A stretch of 64,000 nt of DNA from NCBI RefSeq assembly GCF_943737005.1, contig NZ_CALSFU010000008.1:62001-126000 (forward strand), in the 5' to 3' direction. Origin of the DNA: Achromobacter sp. Marseille-Q4962 (GTDB lineage Bacteria; Pseudomonadota; Gammaproteobacteria; Burkholderiales; Burkholderiaceae_B). Below are positions 46,284 to 55,671 of the stretch, piece by piece (position 1 is the first letter of the stretch; every line of letters starts with the position of its first letter). The position numbers were made by a program, and so were the translations under genes. Below the pieces are notes generated by a model that saw only the letters and a list, made by a program, of their open reading frames with translations, did not search any database and was not told the DNA's origin.

Positions 46284-47681
46284 ATGGATGTCCAGACTTC
46301 CGTTGCGGGCGCGCGCCCGCCGTCCAGCCCCTACGATCCCGACTACGATCCGTTGGTTTCCCGCCCCGGGCGAGGGCAGGACTATGCGCCTACGTACTGG
46401 GTCGCCACGGCCGGCCCGCCGCCCGAGGACGACGGGCCGGTCGAGGGCGACGCGGACGCAGACGTGGTCATCGTGGGGTCCGGCTTCACGGGGCTGTCGG
46501 CGGCGTTGACGCTGGCGCGCGACTTCGGCGTGCGCGCGACGGTGCTGGAAGCCAACCGGGCGGTCTGGGGCTGCACCAGCCGCAACGGCGGGCAGGGGCA
46601 GAACGCATCGGGCCGCCTGTACCGCTCGCAGTGGATCCAGCGCTGGGGCGTGGACACCGCCCGCCGCCTGGACGCGGAAATCCGCGACGGTTTCGAATAC
46701 TGGAAAAGCCTGGTGGCGCAGTTCGATTGCGACGCGCAGCCCGGCGGCCACCTCTACACCGCGCACCGCGAGAAGAAGATGGGCTTTCTGCGCAGCGAGG
46801 CCCGCGTCATGCGCGAAGTGTTCGGCTACGACACGCGCATCCTGAGCAAAGACGAGCTGCGCGAGCGCTACGTGGACGACCACGAGGCGGTAGGAGCCAT
46901 GCTGGAGCCGGACGGCGTGGGCGTGCATCCGCTGAAGCTCGCGTTCGGCTACATGAGGCAGGCCCGCGCCCTGGGGGCGAGCCTGCATCCGGCCAGTCCC
47001 GTGCTGGGGTGGCGGCGCGAAAACGGCGCCTACCTGCTGCGCACGCCGGGCGGCACGGTGCGGGCCCGCAAGGTGGCGTTCGCCACGGGCGGCTACACCG
47101 CGCAGGGCATCGATCCCTTGCTGGACAACCGCATCATGCCCGTGCTTTCCAACTCCATGGTGACGCGCGTGTTGAGCGCCGAGGAGCGCGAGCGCGCCGG
47201 CCTGAAAAGCACGGTGTTCATCACCGACACGCGCACGCTGCGCTTCTACTACCGCCTGCTGCCCGACGGCCGCATGCAGATCGGCAGCCGTAGCGCCCTG
47301 CGCGGCGCGGATGCCCGCAATCCGCGCCACCTGGCGCTGCTGCGCGAGGGGCTGGCGCGCAAGTTTCCCGCGCTGCGCGACGTGGAGGTGGCCTACTCGT
47401 GGTGGGGCTGGGTGGATGTGAGCCACGACATGATGCCGCGCATCAGCCAGCCCGATCCGGACCAGCCGCTTTACTACGCATTCGGCTACGGCGGCAACGG
47501 CGTCTCGTTTTCGGCGCAGGCGGGCAGGCGGCTGGCGCAACGCATCATGGGCCAGGACGGCGCACCCTGGGACTTGCCCATTTACGACACGCCGTTGCCC
47601 GGCCATGTTTTCGCGCCGTTCCGGCGCATCGGACAGGGCTTGCTGTACCGCTGGTATTACCTGCGCGACGAAGTGCTGTAG
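46284..47681 (+). CDS. tauY: FAD-dependent oxidoreductase, probable taurine dehydrogenase large subunit
   Basis: A 465-residue DAO-fold amine oxidoreductase. The FAD loop VVIVGSGFTGLSAALTLARD is at 62-81, the C-terminal FAD site is YYAFGYGGNGVSFSAQAGRR, and CTSRNGGQGQNASGR lies near the flavin. It belongs to the DadA/PuuB-like group. In context it should oxidise taurine to sulfoacetaldehyde, the substrate of Xsc encoded 9 kb away. Start 46284 follows AAGGAG. A glycine/sarcosine- or gamma-glutamylputrescine-oxidase function is the main alternative. Confidence 0.72.
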   Translation: MDVQTSVAGARPPSSPYDPDYDPLVSRPGRGQDYAPTYWVATAGPPPEDDGPVEGDADADVVIVGSGFTGLSAALTLARDFGVRATVLEANRAVWGCTSRNGGQGQNASGRLYRSQWIQRWGVDTARRLDAEIRDGFEYWKSLVAQFDCDAQPGGHLYTAHREKKMGFLRSEARVMREVFGYDTRILSKDELRERYVDDHEAVGAMLEPDGVGVHPLKLAFGYMRQARALGASLHPASPVLGWRRENGAYLLRTPGGTVRARKVAFATGGYTAQGIDPLLDNRIMPVLSNSMVTRVLSAEERERAGLKSTVFITDTRTLRFYYRLLPDGRMQIGSRSALRGADARNPRHLALLREGLARKFPALRDVEVAYSWWGWVDVSHDMMPRISQPDPDQPLYYAFGYGGNGVSFSAQAGRRLAQRIMGQDGAPWDLPIYDTPLPGHVFAPFRRIGQGLLYRWYYLRDEVL

Positions 47682-47732
47682 AAGACGCTGCGGCGGAGCC
47701 TGGCGGCGCGGGCTGGCCCCGGGGCGCGGCGT

Positions 47733-49265
47733 TCAGGCCGCCGCCCGCATCCGGCAGCGGCGCGCCACGTCGGCCAGCCGCGCGATGCCCGGCGCGATCT
47801 GTCCGGCGCGGATGGACGTGAAGCCGATGCGCAGGCAGTTGCGCGGCGCGTGCGCGCCGTCCATGAAGAACACGTCGCCGGGTTCCACCACGACGCCTTC
47901 GGCCAGCGCGGCCTGCGCCAGCTCGACGGCGTCCAGCCAGGCGGGGCCCTGCACCCAGCAGGACGACGAGCCGGTGATCGGCGTGACCCGGAAATCGGGC
48001 AAGTGCTCGGCCAGCGCGCGCGCCAGTTCGGCGCCACGCTGCTGGTAGGCCTGCGACTGCCGCCGCAGCAGCGCATGGTGATGGCCGAGCGAAATGAACA
48101 GCGAAAACGCGCGCTGGATATAGGCCGACGGATGCCGCAGCATGAGGCGGCGCAGCGCGCGCAGCTCGCTGGTGAGTTCGCGGGGGGCCACGATGTAGCC
48201 GATGCGCAGGCCGGGCGCGAACGACTTGGCCAGGCTGCCCACGTAGATGACGCGGCCTTCGCGGTCCAGGCTCTTCAAGGCGGGAATCGCGCCTTCGCCC
48301 CAGCGGCTCTCGCTTTCGAAGTCGTCTTCGATGATGAGGCTGTCGGTCTGGCCGGCCAGGGTCAGCAGATCCTGGCGGCGCTGGGCCGACAGGGTGACGG
48401 TGGTCGGGCACTGGTGGCCCGGCGTGACGAAGATGTAGTCGCAGCCCAGCAGGTGGGTGCCGGTGCACAGGCCCTCGCCATCCACCGGCAAGGGCAGGAG
48501 GTGCCGCGTGCGGCTGGCGAAGATGTTGCGCGCATCGGGATAGCCCGGGTCTTCCATGCCGACCACGGTGTCTTCGTTGATGAGGAGGTCGGCCAGCAGG
48601 TAGAGCGCGTGCTGCGCACCCACGGTCACGACGATTTCCTCGGCGTCGGCCCACACGCCGCGGCGCGGCAGCACCTGGGTGCGTATCTGCTCGATCAGGG
48701 CGGCGTCGTCGTGGGTGATGAGATCGGGCGCCCAGCTCCGTATGTCCAGCACCGACAGCGCCTTGATGCAGCATTCGCGCCATTCGGCGGTGGGAAAGAG
48801 ATCGGGGTCGTATTGCCCGTAGACGAAAGGGTAGGGCTGTTTCTGCCAGTCTCGCGGCTTGCTGATGTTGCGCTGCCGCGAAGGGCGCAGCCGCAGCCGC
48901 TCTTCCCAGCGCACGGGCGCGCAGGTCTCGGCGTCCGGCGCACAGCAGGCGGCTTCCAGGGACGCGCCGGAATGGCCCTGCATCACCGTTTCGCTCACGA
49001 AATGGCCGCTGCGCTCGCGCGAAACCAGGTAGCCTTCGCTGACCAGTTGCTGGTAGGCGAACACCACGGTGTTGCGGGCGATGCGCAGCTGGTCCGCCAG
49101 GTAGCGGCTGGACGGCACGGGCGCGCCGGGAGGCAGGTGTCCGCTGAGTATGGCCGACACCAGCATCTGCCGCACCCGGCCCTGCAGGCTGAGGTTGGGC
49201 GCGCTTTCCATTTCGAACAGGCGCTCCCACAACACGGGCTTGAGCATGGAAGCCTGGCTGGACAT
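47733..49265 (-). CDS. tauR: MocR/GabR-type regulator, probable TauR
   Basis: A 510-residue fusion of an N-terminal GntR winged helix-turn-helix (SSRYLADQLRIARNTVVFAY) and a PLP-dependent aminotransferase-like domain, where SLAKSFAPGLRIGYI holds the PLP lysine. MocR proteins sense amines; TauR of Rhodobacter controls taurine genes this way. It lies 117 bp after the tauABC-like genes on the same strand and faces tauXY tail to tail. GAAGGAG precedes ATG 49265. The direct repeats upstream of tauX, tauA and the peptide-type ABC operon are its likely targets. Confidence 0.82.
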   Translation of the reverse strand: MSSQASMLKPVLWERLFEMESAPNLSLQGRVRQMLVSAILSGHLPPGAPVPSSRYLADQLRIARNTVVFAYQQLVSEGYLVSRERSGHFVSETVMQGHSGASLEAACCAPDAETCAPVRWEERLRLRPSRQRNISKPRDWQKQPYPFVYGQYDPDLFPTAEWRECCIKALSVLDIRSWAPDLITHDDAALIEQIRTQVLPRRGVWADAEEIVVTVGAQHALYLLADLLINEDTVVGMEDPGYPDARNIFASRTRHLLPLPVDGEGLCTGTHLLGCDYIFVTPGHQCPTTVTLSAQRRQDLLTLAGQTDSLIIEDDFESESRWGEGAIPALKSLDREGRVIYVGSLAKSFAPGLRIGYIVAPRELTSELRALRRLMLRHPSAYIQRAFSLFISLGHHHALLRRQSQAYQQRGAELARALAEHLPDFRVTPITGSSSCWVQGPAWLDAVELAQAALAEGVVVEPGDVFFMDGAHAPRNCLRIGFTSIRAGQIAPGIARLADVARRCRMRAAA

Positions 49266-49382
49266 GAGGACTCCTTCAAGAACGGGTGCGCAGGCGCGCC
49301 CTCCCGGCGCAGCCGGAAGGGCGCGGTTTCCGCACTCCAGCATAGAGGAGCCGGGCGGGGCGGGGAATGGGGGATTGCCCTG

Positions 49383-50207
49383 TCAGATGCGTCCCTTCCA
49401 GGGAATGGCGAATTTCTCCAGATAGCGCACCAGCAGGTCGAACGCGAACGCGAACACGCCGATGACAATGATGCCCATGATGACGGTGTCGCTGGCCAGG
49501 AACTGGGCGGCGTTGAGCACCATGAAACCCAGGCCCCGGTCGGACGCCACCATCTCGGCGGCCACCAGCGTGGTCCAGCCCACGCCGATGCCGATCCGCA
49601 TGCCGGTGAAGATCTCCGGCAGCGCGGCCTTCAGCACCACGTGCCAGACGATCTGGGCCGGCGTGCCGCCCATGGCGTAGGCCGCGTGCACCTGTTCGAT
49701 GGACACCGAGCGCACGCCGGCGCGCGCGGCGATGGCCATGGGAGCGAAGATCGCCAGGTAGATCAGGAAGATCTTGGGAAACTCGCCGATGCCGAACCAG
49801 ATGATGATGAGCGGCAGGTAGGCCAGGGGGGGCAGGGGCCGGTAGAACTCGATGGGCGGATCGAAGATGCCGCGCGCATAGCGGTTGACGCCCATCAGGA
49901 TGCCCACCGGAATGGCGGTGGCGCAGGCCAGGAAAAAAGCGCCGAACACGCGCGACAGGCTGGCCGCGGCATGCTCGGCCAGTGTGGAGTTGGCCACGCC
50001 TTCGGTCATGGCGACGATGAATTTGTCGTAGACCGCCATGGGCGAGGGCAGAAAGAGCGGCTTGACCCAGCCCATGCCTGTTACCAGGAACCACAGCGCG
50101 ACGAGCGCGATGCTGGTCAGCAGGCTGATGTGGCCGCTGTAGCCCGCGCCCGGCGCGCCGTATACCTTGCCCGGCTTGGCGGGCCTGCCCCGGCTGCGCT
50201 CAGACAT
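49383..50207 (-). CDS. tauC: Taurine/sulfonate-type ABC permease
   Basis: A 274-residue permease of the nitrate/sulfonate/taurine (NitT/TauT) family. The EAA loop is [31 protein letters not shown], and [29 protein letters not shown] is typical of TauC/SsuC. The ATG at 50207 overlaps the ATPase stop by 8 bp, so translation is coupled; the frame continues upstream but would deepen the overlap. It forms the membrane path for TauA-delivered substrate. Confidence 0.86.
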   Translation of the reverse strand: MSERSRGRPAKPGKVYGAPGAGYSGHISLLTSIALVALWFLVTGMGWVKPLFLPSPMAVYDKFIVAMTEGVANSTLAEHAAASLSRVFGAFFLACATAIPVGILMGVNRYARGIFDPPIEFYRPLPPLAYLPLIIIWFGIGEFPKIFLIYLAIFAPMAIAARAGVRSVSIEQVHAAYAMGGTPAQIVWHVVLKAALPEIFTGMRIGIGVGWTTLVAAEMVASDRGLGFMVLNAAQFLASDTVIMGIIVIGVFAFAFDLLVRYLEKFAIPWKGRI

Positions 50208-51033
50208 GGAGCGCCTCGGCGCGGACGCTGCGTTCGTCGCCATAGATGATGCCAAGGACTTCTTCTCGCATGGCGATGAAGTCGGGACTGGATTTGATGC
50301 CGCGTCCATCTCGGGTCTCCAGGTAGCGCCGGTTGAAGTCCGGCGTGAAGGTGTGCGTGATGCGTCCGGGCCGCGGCGACATGACGATGAGCCGCGAGCC
50401 CAGGAACAGCGCTTCTTCCACGCTGTGGGTGATGAAAAAGAACATCTTGTGGGTCTGGCGCCAGATGTGCAGCAGCAGCTCCTGGATGGTTTCGCGCGTG
50501 AGCGCGTCCAGCGCCGCCATGGGCTCGTCCATGAGCAACATGGCCGGATCGCAGGTCAGCGCGCGCGCAATGCCCACGCGCTGCTGCATGCCGCCAGATA
50601 GCTGGTAGATCATGTGCCGGTGGAAGTCCTGCAGGCCCACCAGCTCCAGGTTGCGCTGCGCGCGGGCGCGGCGCGTGGCTTTGTCCACGCCCTGCAGCTT
50701 GAGGCCGAACTCCGTGTTGTCGAGCACGTTCAGCCAGGGCAGCAGCGCGTGTTTCTGGAACACCACGCCGCGGTCGGCGCCGGGGCCGGTGATCGGCCGC
50801 CCCGCCAGGGTGATGCTGCCTTCCGTGGGCGACAGAAAACCCGCGAGCAGGCTGAGCAGGGTGGTCTTGCCGCAGCCGGACGCTCCCAGCGCGACCACGA
50901 ACTCGCCCGGCTCGATGGTGAGGTTGACGTTCTGCAGCGCGATGACCGGCCCGCTGTCGTGCAGGCCGGGGTAGGTCACGCTGACTCCTTCTGCGCGCAG
51001 GGTCTGCGCGGCGGATGCGGATGGCTGGCTCAT
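50200..51033 (-). CDS. tauB: Taurine/sulfonate-type ABC ATP-binding protein
   Basis: A 277-residue ATPase of the NitT/TauT family. Walker A is [11 protein letters not shown], the Q-loop [15 protein letters not shown], the signature [16 protein letters not shown], Walker [18 protein letters not shown], and the H-loop [14 protein letters not shown]. These details match TauB/SsuB. It lies 92 bp after the binding protein and overlaps the permease. The C-terminal extension [19 protein letters not shown] is unremarkable for the family. Confidence 0.88.
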   Translation of the reverse strand: MSQPSASAAQTLRAEGVSVTYPGLHDSGPVIALQNVNLTIEPGEFVVALGASGCGKTTLLSLLAGFLSPTEGSITLAGRPITGPGADRGVVFQKHALLPWLNVLDNTEFGLKLQGVDKATRRARAQRNLELVGLQDFHRHMIYQLSGGMQQRVGIARALTCDPAMLLMDEPMAALDALTRETIQELLLHIWRQTHKMFFFITHSVEEALFLGSRLIVMSPRPGRITHTFTPDFNRRYLETRDGRGIKSSPDFIAMREEVLGIIYGDERSVRAEALHV

Positions 51034-51125
51034 GGCCCGATTCCCCTTGTGGCGTCGCGCCCGCGTCCGCACGGGCGCGCGGTGCGCGGGCAGGGCAGCC
51101 CGCCCGCGCCGGTCAGTCCGGCGGC

Positions 51126-52154
51126 CTATCTGGCCACCGCTTTCGCGTACTGGTCCGTTACGTGCGGACTGTAGTCGGGCAGTGCGCGGTCGATCTGCTT
51201 CTGGTCTTTCAGGAAGTTGGCGCTGGCCGCGAAGGCGCGCGCCGCGCCGCCTTCCTTGCCGCCGCCCAGCCACTGGCCGGATGCCTGCTCGGCCGCGGTG
51301 GGAAACACCAGCAGCTTGAGCGCGCTGACCATGTCGTCGGGCTTGCCGCCGATCAGCTTGACCATGCTCTTGACCTCGGGCGAGTCCGCCGTCCATTTGG
51401 CGCCGTTGGCGTGATAGTCGGCATAGGCCCTGGCCAGCACTTCGGTGAACGCCGCCATGAACTTCGGGTTCTTCTGCGCCCAGGCCCGGTCGGCCACCAG
51501 GCCGTCGAAGGTGGGCACGCTGGCCTTGCCGATTTCCTCCGAATCGGCGATGACCTTGCCGGTTTTCTCGATTTCGGTCAGGGCCGGCGGCCAGACGTAG
51601 GCCGCGTCGATGTCGCCCCGCTGCCAGGCGGCCACGATCTGCGGCGGCTGCATGTTGAGGATGCGCACGTCGCGGGGGTTCATCTTCCAGACCTGCTCCA
51701 GGCCCACCAGCAGGTGGAAGTGCGAGGTGGAGACGAAAGGCGTGGCCACGCGCTTGCCCTTGAGGTCGGCCGGGCGGGAAATGCCGGAGCCGTTGCGGGC
51801 GACCAGCGCTTCCGACTTGCCGATGTTGTCGAGAATCCAGAAGAGCTGCAGGTCCACCCCGCGGGTGGCGGCGGCGGTGATGCCGGTGGAGCCCAGCACG
51901 CCGACCGGCACGTTGCCGGAGGCCAGCGCGGTGGAGATGTCGCCGCCGGACGTGAACTGGCGCCAGTCGACCTGGTAGCCCGCCGCCTTGAGCGCCTTGT
52001 CGAAGCTGCCATCGGAAATGGCGGTGAGGAAGGGGCCGACGATGAGCTGGTAGCCCACCACGACCTTGGTCTGGGAATAGGCCGGCGCGGCAGCCAGGGC
52101 GGCGGCTAGGCCGGCCAGGGTGCAGCGTCGGATGAGGCGGAATAGCGCGTTCAT
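51126..52154 (-). CDS. tauA: Taurine-type ABC substrate-binding protein
   Basis: A 342-residue NitT/TauT binding protein with a signal peptide cleaved near AYSQ (about residue 28). TauA-like features are [85 protein letters not shown]. The last segments match E. coli TauA better than SsuA or nitrate-type proteins. It binds taurine in the periplasm. Start 52154 follows AGGAG by 7 bp. A candidate TauR box lies about 100 bp upstream. Confidence 0.85.
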   Translation of the reverse strand: MNALFRLIRRCTLAGLAAALAAAPAYSQTKVVVGYQLIVGPFLTAISDGSFDKALKAAGYQVDWRQFTSGGDISTALASGNVPVGVLGSTGITAAATRGVDLQLFWILDNIGKSEALVARNGSGISRPADLKGKRVATPFVSTSHFHLLVGLEQVWKMNPRDVRILNMQPPQIVAAWQRGDIDAAYVWPPALTEIEKTGKVIADSEEIGKASVPTFDGLVADRAWAQKNPKFMAAFTEVLARAYADYHANGAKWTADSPEVKSMVKLIGGKPDDMVSALKLLVFPTAAEQASGQWLGGGKEGGAARAFAASANFLKDQKQIDRALPDYSPHVTDQYAKAVAR

Positions 52155-52246
52155 GGAGATCTCCTGAAGAGCATGGGCTGCGTCCCGGGGCGAGGCCGGC
52201 ACCGTTGGCCGGTCCTGTTCCAGTTTGCCCGGATAGGGCGGAAACG

Positions 52247-52279
52247 CTAGGTCCAGATGGGCGGTTCAGGTGGAGCCAA
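52247..52279 (-). promoter_or_regulatory. Candidate TauR box upstream of tauA
   Basis: Read on the minus strand, TTGGCTCCAC (52279-52270) and CTGGACCTAG (52256-52247) are direct repeats 23 bp apart, ending about 92 bp before tauA. CTGGACCTAG differs by one base from the CTGGAC(T/C)TAA unit I recall for TauR. A third unit CTGGAACAGG lies at 52223-52214, off the 23-bp register. The 217-bp gap holds no gene. Confidence 0.6.
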
Positions 52280-52371
52280 GACGGCGCGCCTGGCGCGGCA
52301 GGATGATGCGCCGCCGGGAGCGGCCACGGGGAAATCGTCCAGACGCCGGAGGCGGCCTTGGAGGAGGGGGA

Positions 52372-53124
52372 TCAGACGGAATCCCGGCCCGACGAGGCGG
52401 ACGCGGCGGCCGCCTTGCGGCGGGCCCGGCGGCGGCGCGGCGGATGCCCCGCGCCGCCGCGGTCTTCGAGCACGTATCCCTCGCCCCAGATGGTGTGCAG
52501 CAGGCGCCTTTCGAAGGGCTCGTCCACCTTGACGCGCAGCCGGCGCATGGTGGCGTCGATGGCGTTGGTGCGCGGGTTGAACTCGCCGCCCCAGACGCGC
52601 AGCGCCAGGCGCTTGCGGGACAGCACCTGGCCGGGCGCGCGCATGAGTTGCTCGAGGAGCGAGAATTCGCGCGTGGTCAGGTCGATGCGCCGCCCTTCGC
52701 GGACGGCCTTGCGGGCCAGCAGGTCGAGCATCAGGCTGCCGACGCGCAGCGAGCGCGCCTGCGCGCGCGGCGGGCCGGCGCGGCGGCTCACGGCCTGCAT
52801 GCGCGCCAGCAGCTCGGGCAGGGCGTAGGGCTTGGCGAGGTAGTCGTCCGCGCCTTCGCTCAGGCCGCGCACCCGGTCCGCGAGCGACGCGCGCCGGGTC
52901 AGGGCGACGATGGGCGTCTGCGTGAGGCCGCGCAATTGCGCCAGCACGTCGAAGCCGTCGGCGTCGGGCAGGTCGAGCTCGAGCAGGATCAGGTCGAAAT
53001 CGGGACCGGCATCGAGGGCTTCGCGCGCGCCGGACGCCACGCGCGCCGTGTGGCCGTGGCGGGCCAGGTCGGCGGCCAGCAACTGGCCGAGCCGGGAATC
53101 GGGTTCGATGGCAAGAACGTTCAT
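52372..53124 (-). CDS. OmpR-type response regulator with an abnormal receiver domain
   Basis: A 250-residue protein with a receiver domain (1-115) and a winged-helix DNA-binding domain (LTTREFSLLEQLMRAPG, RLRVKVDEPFERRLLHTIWGEGYVL). The phosphorylation site is replaced: the aspartate position in DLILLELDLPDADG is Glu (E49), and the acidic pair at the N terminus is IEPDS, with Pro8 where OmpR has Asp12. T76-like and K97-like residues (VALTRR, LAKPYA) are kept. A basic tail of Arg/Ala follows. No sensor kinase is nearby. It likely works without phosphorylation. Confidence 0.85.
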   Translation of the reverse strand: MNVLAIEPDSRLGQLLAADLARHGHTARVASGAREALDAGPDFDLILLELDLPDADGFDVLAQLRGLTQTPIVALTRRASLADRVRGLSEGADDYLAKPYALPELLARMQAVSRRAGPPRAQARSLRVGSLMLDLLARKAVREGRRIDLTTREFSLLEQLMRAPGQVLSRKRLALRVWGGEFNPRTNAIDATMRRLRVKVDEPFERRLLHTIWGEGYVLEDRGGAGHPPRRRRARRKAAAASASSGRDSV

Positions 53125-53306
53125 GGGGCAGCGGGCGGGCCAATGCCGGCGCGAGAGCGCCGTCGGAGATCAACCACTCATGCTGGCCCGGTCTGTCCGG
53201 AATGAAAACCGGAAGAGTCTTAAAGCTGAGAGGCGGCGGGCGCCGCCCACGAAAAAGCCGCCGGGCGCGGAGGCCGGGCGGCTCTTGCGGGGCGCGTCCG
53301 CCCGCT

Positions 53307-53852
53307 TCAGCGGATCAGGCTCAGGAATTCGGCGCGGGTGGAGGGGTTGTCATGGAATTCTCCCAGCATGACCGAGGTGACCATGGAGGAATTCTGCTTC
53401 TCGACGCCGCGCATCATCATGCACATGTGCTGGGCCTCGATGACTACCGCCACGCCGGCCGCGTCGGTGACCTGCTGCACCGCCTCGGCGACCTGCCGGC
53501 TGAGGTTTTCCTGGATCTGCAGGCGCCGGGCATACATCTCGACGATGCGCGCCACCTTGGACAGGCCCAGCACCTTGCCGTTGGGCAGGTAGGCCACGTG
53601 CGCCTTGCCGATGAAAGGCAGCATGTGGTGCTCACAGAGCGAGTAGAGCTCGATATTCTTGACCAGCACGATTTCACGCGTATCGGACGTGAAGAGGGCG
53701 CCATTGACGATTTCTTCGAGGTTCTGTCCGTAGCCGCGGCAGAGATGGCGCATGGCCTTGGCCGCGCGGGCGGGCGTGTCCGCCAGGCCTTCGCGGGAGG
53801 GGTCTTCCCCAAGCGCTTCGAGTATGGCGGTGTAGTGCTGTTCCAGTGACAT
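53307..53852 (-). CDS. folE: GTP cyclohydrolase I
   Basis: A 181-residue FolE that turns GTP into dihydroneopterin triphosphate, the first step of folate synthesis. The zinc ligands are in [23 protein letters not shown] and the C-terminal [26 protein letters not shown] lies 6 bp before ATG 53852. It is divergent from the MFS gene across 278 bp that holds candidate regulatory repeats but no gene. Confidence 0.95.
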   Translation of the reverse strand: MSLEQHYTAILEALGEDPSREGLADTPARAAKAMRHLCRGYGQNLEEIVNGALFTSDTREIVLVKNIELYSLCEHHMLPFIGKAHVAYLPNGKVLGLSKVARIVEMYARRLQIQENLSRQVAEAVQQVTDAAGVAVVIEAQHMCMMMRGVEKQNSSMVTSVMLGEFHDNPSTRAEFLSLIR

Positions 53853-53948
53853 GGGGACTCCTGTATTGCGGGCGCCCTGGGCGCGCGTATGCAAGTCTAC
53901 CGCAGCGCGCCGGCCGTCATGCCGCCGGCGGCGGCGTATTGAATCGAC

Positions 53949-53985
53949 TGTTTCATGGTAATTACTGATAGATCATTTGTTTCAT
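53949..53985 (+). promoter_or_regulatory. TGTTTCAT direct repeats upstream of the MFS-amidase operon
   Basis: TGTTTCAT occurs at 53949-53956 and 53978-53985 in an AT-rich island, with the palindrome GTAATTAC between (53958-53965). A GTTTCAT motif also lies in the RpiR/D-aminoacylase divergent region at 57988. A shared regulator, plausibly the RpiR-type protein, is possible. Confidence 0.4.
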
Positions 53986-54130
53986 AAAAACTAGTATCCG
54001 GCCATGCCTTCGCCGCGCCGCGAGCGTGCGCGGGCGCGGGAGGGGCCGGCGCGCCTGCGGCGCGGCCGGCCGCCATGGGCAGCCATCGGGACGCCGGGAC
54101 ACCGGGACATCAGGGAAAGGAGACGAGCAT

Positions 54131-55450
54131 ATGAATTCAGGCAACACGGCGGCGCTGGACGCCACGGCGGCCGAGGCGGCGGCCTGCGACGCGGCGGCGC
54201 ACACCGCCTACGCCAAGGTGACGCGGCGCATCGTGCCGTTCATCGTGCTGTGCTACTTCTTCAGCTACCTGGACCGCGTCAACGTGGGTTTCGCCAAGCT
54301 CCAGATGCAGCAGGCGCTGGGCCTGAGCGACGTGGTCTACGGCGTGGGCGCGGGCATCTTTTTCTGGGGCTACATGCTCTGCCAGGTGCCCAGCAGCCTG
54401 CTGATCTACCGGCTGGGCATGCGGCGCTGCATGGCCGCCATCATGATTCTCTGGGGCCTGGTGTCGGCGGCCACCATGCTGGTCACCACGCCCATGGAGT
54501 TCTACGCGGCGCGCTTCCTGCTGGGCGTGACCGAAGCCGGCTTCTTCCCCGCCGCGGTGATGTACCTCAACAAGTGGTATCCGGCGGACCGGCAGTCGCG
54601 CATCATGTCCCTCCTGTTTCTCGCGATGCCGCTGGGCATGGTGCTCGGCGGCCCGGTCTCGGGCGCGCTGATGGCGGGCACGCACGACCTGCACGGCCTG
54701 GACGGCTGGCAGTGGATGTTCCTCATCGAAGCGCTGCCCGCCGTGCTGCTGGGCCTGCTGCTGCTGCGCATGCTGCCGGAGTCGCCGCGCGAGGCGCGCT
54801 GGCTCAGCGCCGAAGAGGCCGAGGCCGTCTCGGCGCTGCTGGACCGCGAGAACGCCCGGAAAAGCACCCGCTTTCTCACCGCGCTCAGGTCGCCGGTGCT
54901 GTGGACGCTGATGGCCATCTGCCTGCTTTTCAACATCGGCAACTATGGCCTGGTGTTCTGGCTGCCCACCATCATCCAGTCCACCGGCCTGCAATCCACG
55001 CTGGAGATCGCGCTGCTCACCGCCATTCCCTACGCCGTGGCCTGCGTGGTCATGAACCGCAATGCGGCGCACGCCGAGCGCACGGGCGAGCGGCGCTGGC
55101 ACTGCGCGGTGCCGATGTTCGTGGCGGCGGGCGGCATGTGGGCCAGTACGCTGGCGCCGCACAACACCGCCATCGCCATGTGCTTCCTGACGATCGGCAT
55201 CTCGGGCCTCATGGCCACGCTGGCCATGTTCTGGGGCCTGCCCGGACGGGTGCTGGCGGGTACGGCGGCCGCGGGCGGCATCGCCATGATCAACAGCGCG
55301 GCCAGCCTGGCGGGCCTGATCGGGCCCATTCTGATGGGCGGGGTCAAGCAATGGTCGGGCAGCATTTCCGTGGCGGTGCTGGTGCTGGCCGCGCTCATGC
55401 TGGCGGCGGCTCTGCTCATCCTGGCCATTCCGCGGCGCCTGATGGCGTGA
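54131..55450 (+). CDS. MFS transporter, anion:cation symporter (ACS) family
   Basis: A 439-residue 12-helix permease. The signature FFSYLDRVNVGFAKLQM in the first helix is diagnostic of the ACS family (tartrate, phthalate, hexuronate and similar carboxylates). AAAGGAG lies about 8 bp before the ATG. It heads an operon with the AtzG-like and AtzE-like genes, so it may import a carboxylated amide that the amidase then cleaves. The substrate is inferred only at that level. Confidence 0.9.
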   Translation: MNSGNTAALDATAAEAAACDAAAHTAYAKVTRRIVPFIVLCYFFSYLDRVNVGFAKLQMQQALGLSDVVYGVGAGIFFWGYMLCQVPSSLLIYRLGMRRCMAAIMILWGLVSAATMLVTTPMEFYAARFLLGVTEAGFFPAAVMYLNKWYPADRQSRIMSLLFLAMPLGMVLGGPVSGALMAGTHDLHGLDGWQWMFLIEALPAVLLGLLLLRMLPESPREARWLSAEEAEAVSALLDRENARKSTRFLTALRSPVLWTLMAICLLFNIGNYGLVFWLPTIIQSTGLQSTLEIALLTAIPYAVACVVMNRNAAHAERTGERRWHCAVPMFVAAGGMWASTLAPHNTAIAMCFLTIGISGLMATLAMFWGLPGRVLAGTAAAGGIAMINSAASLAGLIGPILMGGVKQWSGSISVAVLVLAALMLAAALLILAIPRRLMA

Positions 55451-55485
55451 GCCGATACGGGCGCGCCGCGCCCAGGAGGAACCGA

Positions 55486-55671
55486 ATGACGCAATCTTTC
55501 GACGCGGCCTTCGCGCGGGTGCGGGCGGCGGCCGGCAGCCTGGAAGGGCCGGTGGACGCCGCCGACCTGCAGGCCGCCGCCGCGCTGCTGCGGGCCATGG
55601 AAGACGGGGTCCGCGCGCTGGAACTGCCGGCGCAGGCCCCCGGCCCCGGGGAGGCGCGCCATGGCGCATGA
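55486..55671 (+). CDS. AtzG-like DUF4089 small subunit
   Basis: A 61-residue helical protein (FDAAFARVRAAAGSLEG, then DLQAAAALLRAMEDGVRALEL) of the DUF4089/AtzG type. AtzG is the small partner that binds and stabilises the AtzE amidase of Pseudomonas. ATG 55486 follows AGGAGG. The gene overlaps the start of the amidase by 11 bp and lies 35 bp after the MFS gene. The family call is by size, helicity and position, since the sequence is short. Confidence 0.7.
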   Translation: MTQSFDAAFARVRAAAGSLEGPVDAADLQAAAALLRAMEDGVRALELPAQAPGPGEARHGA

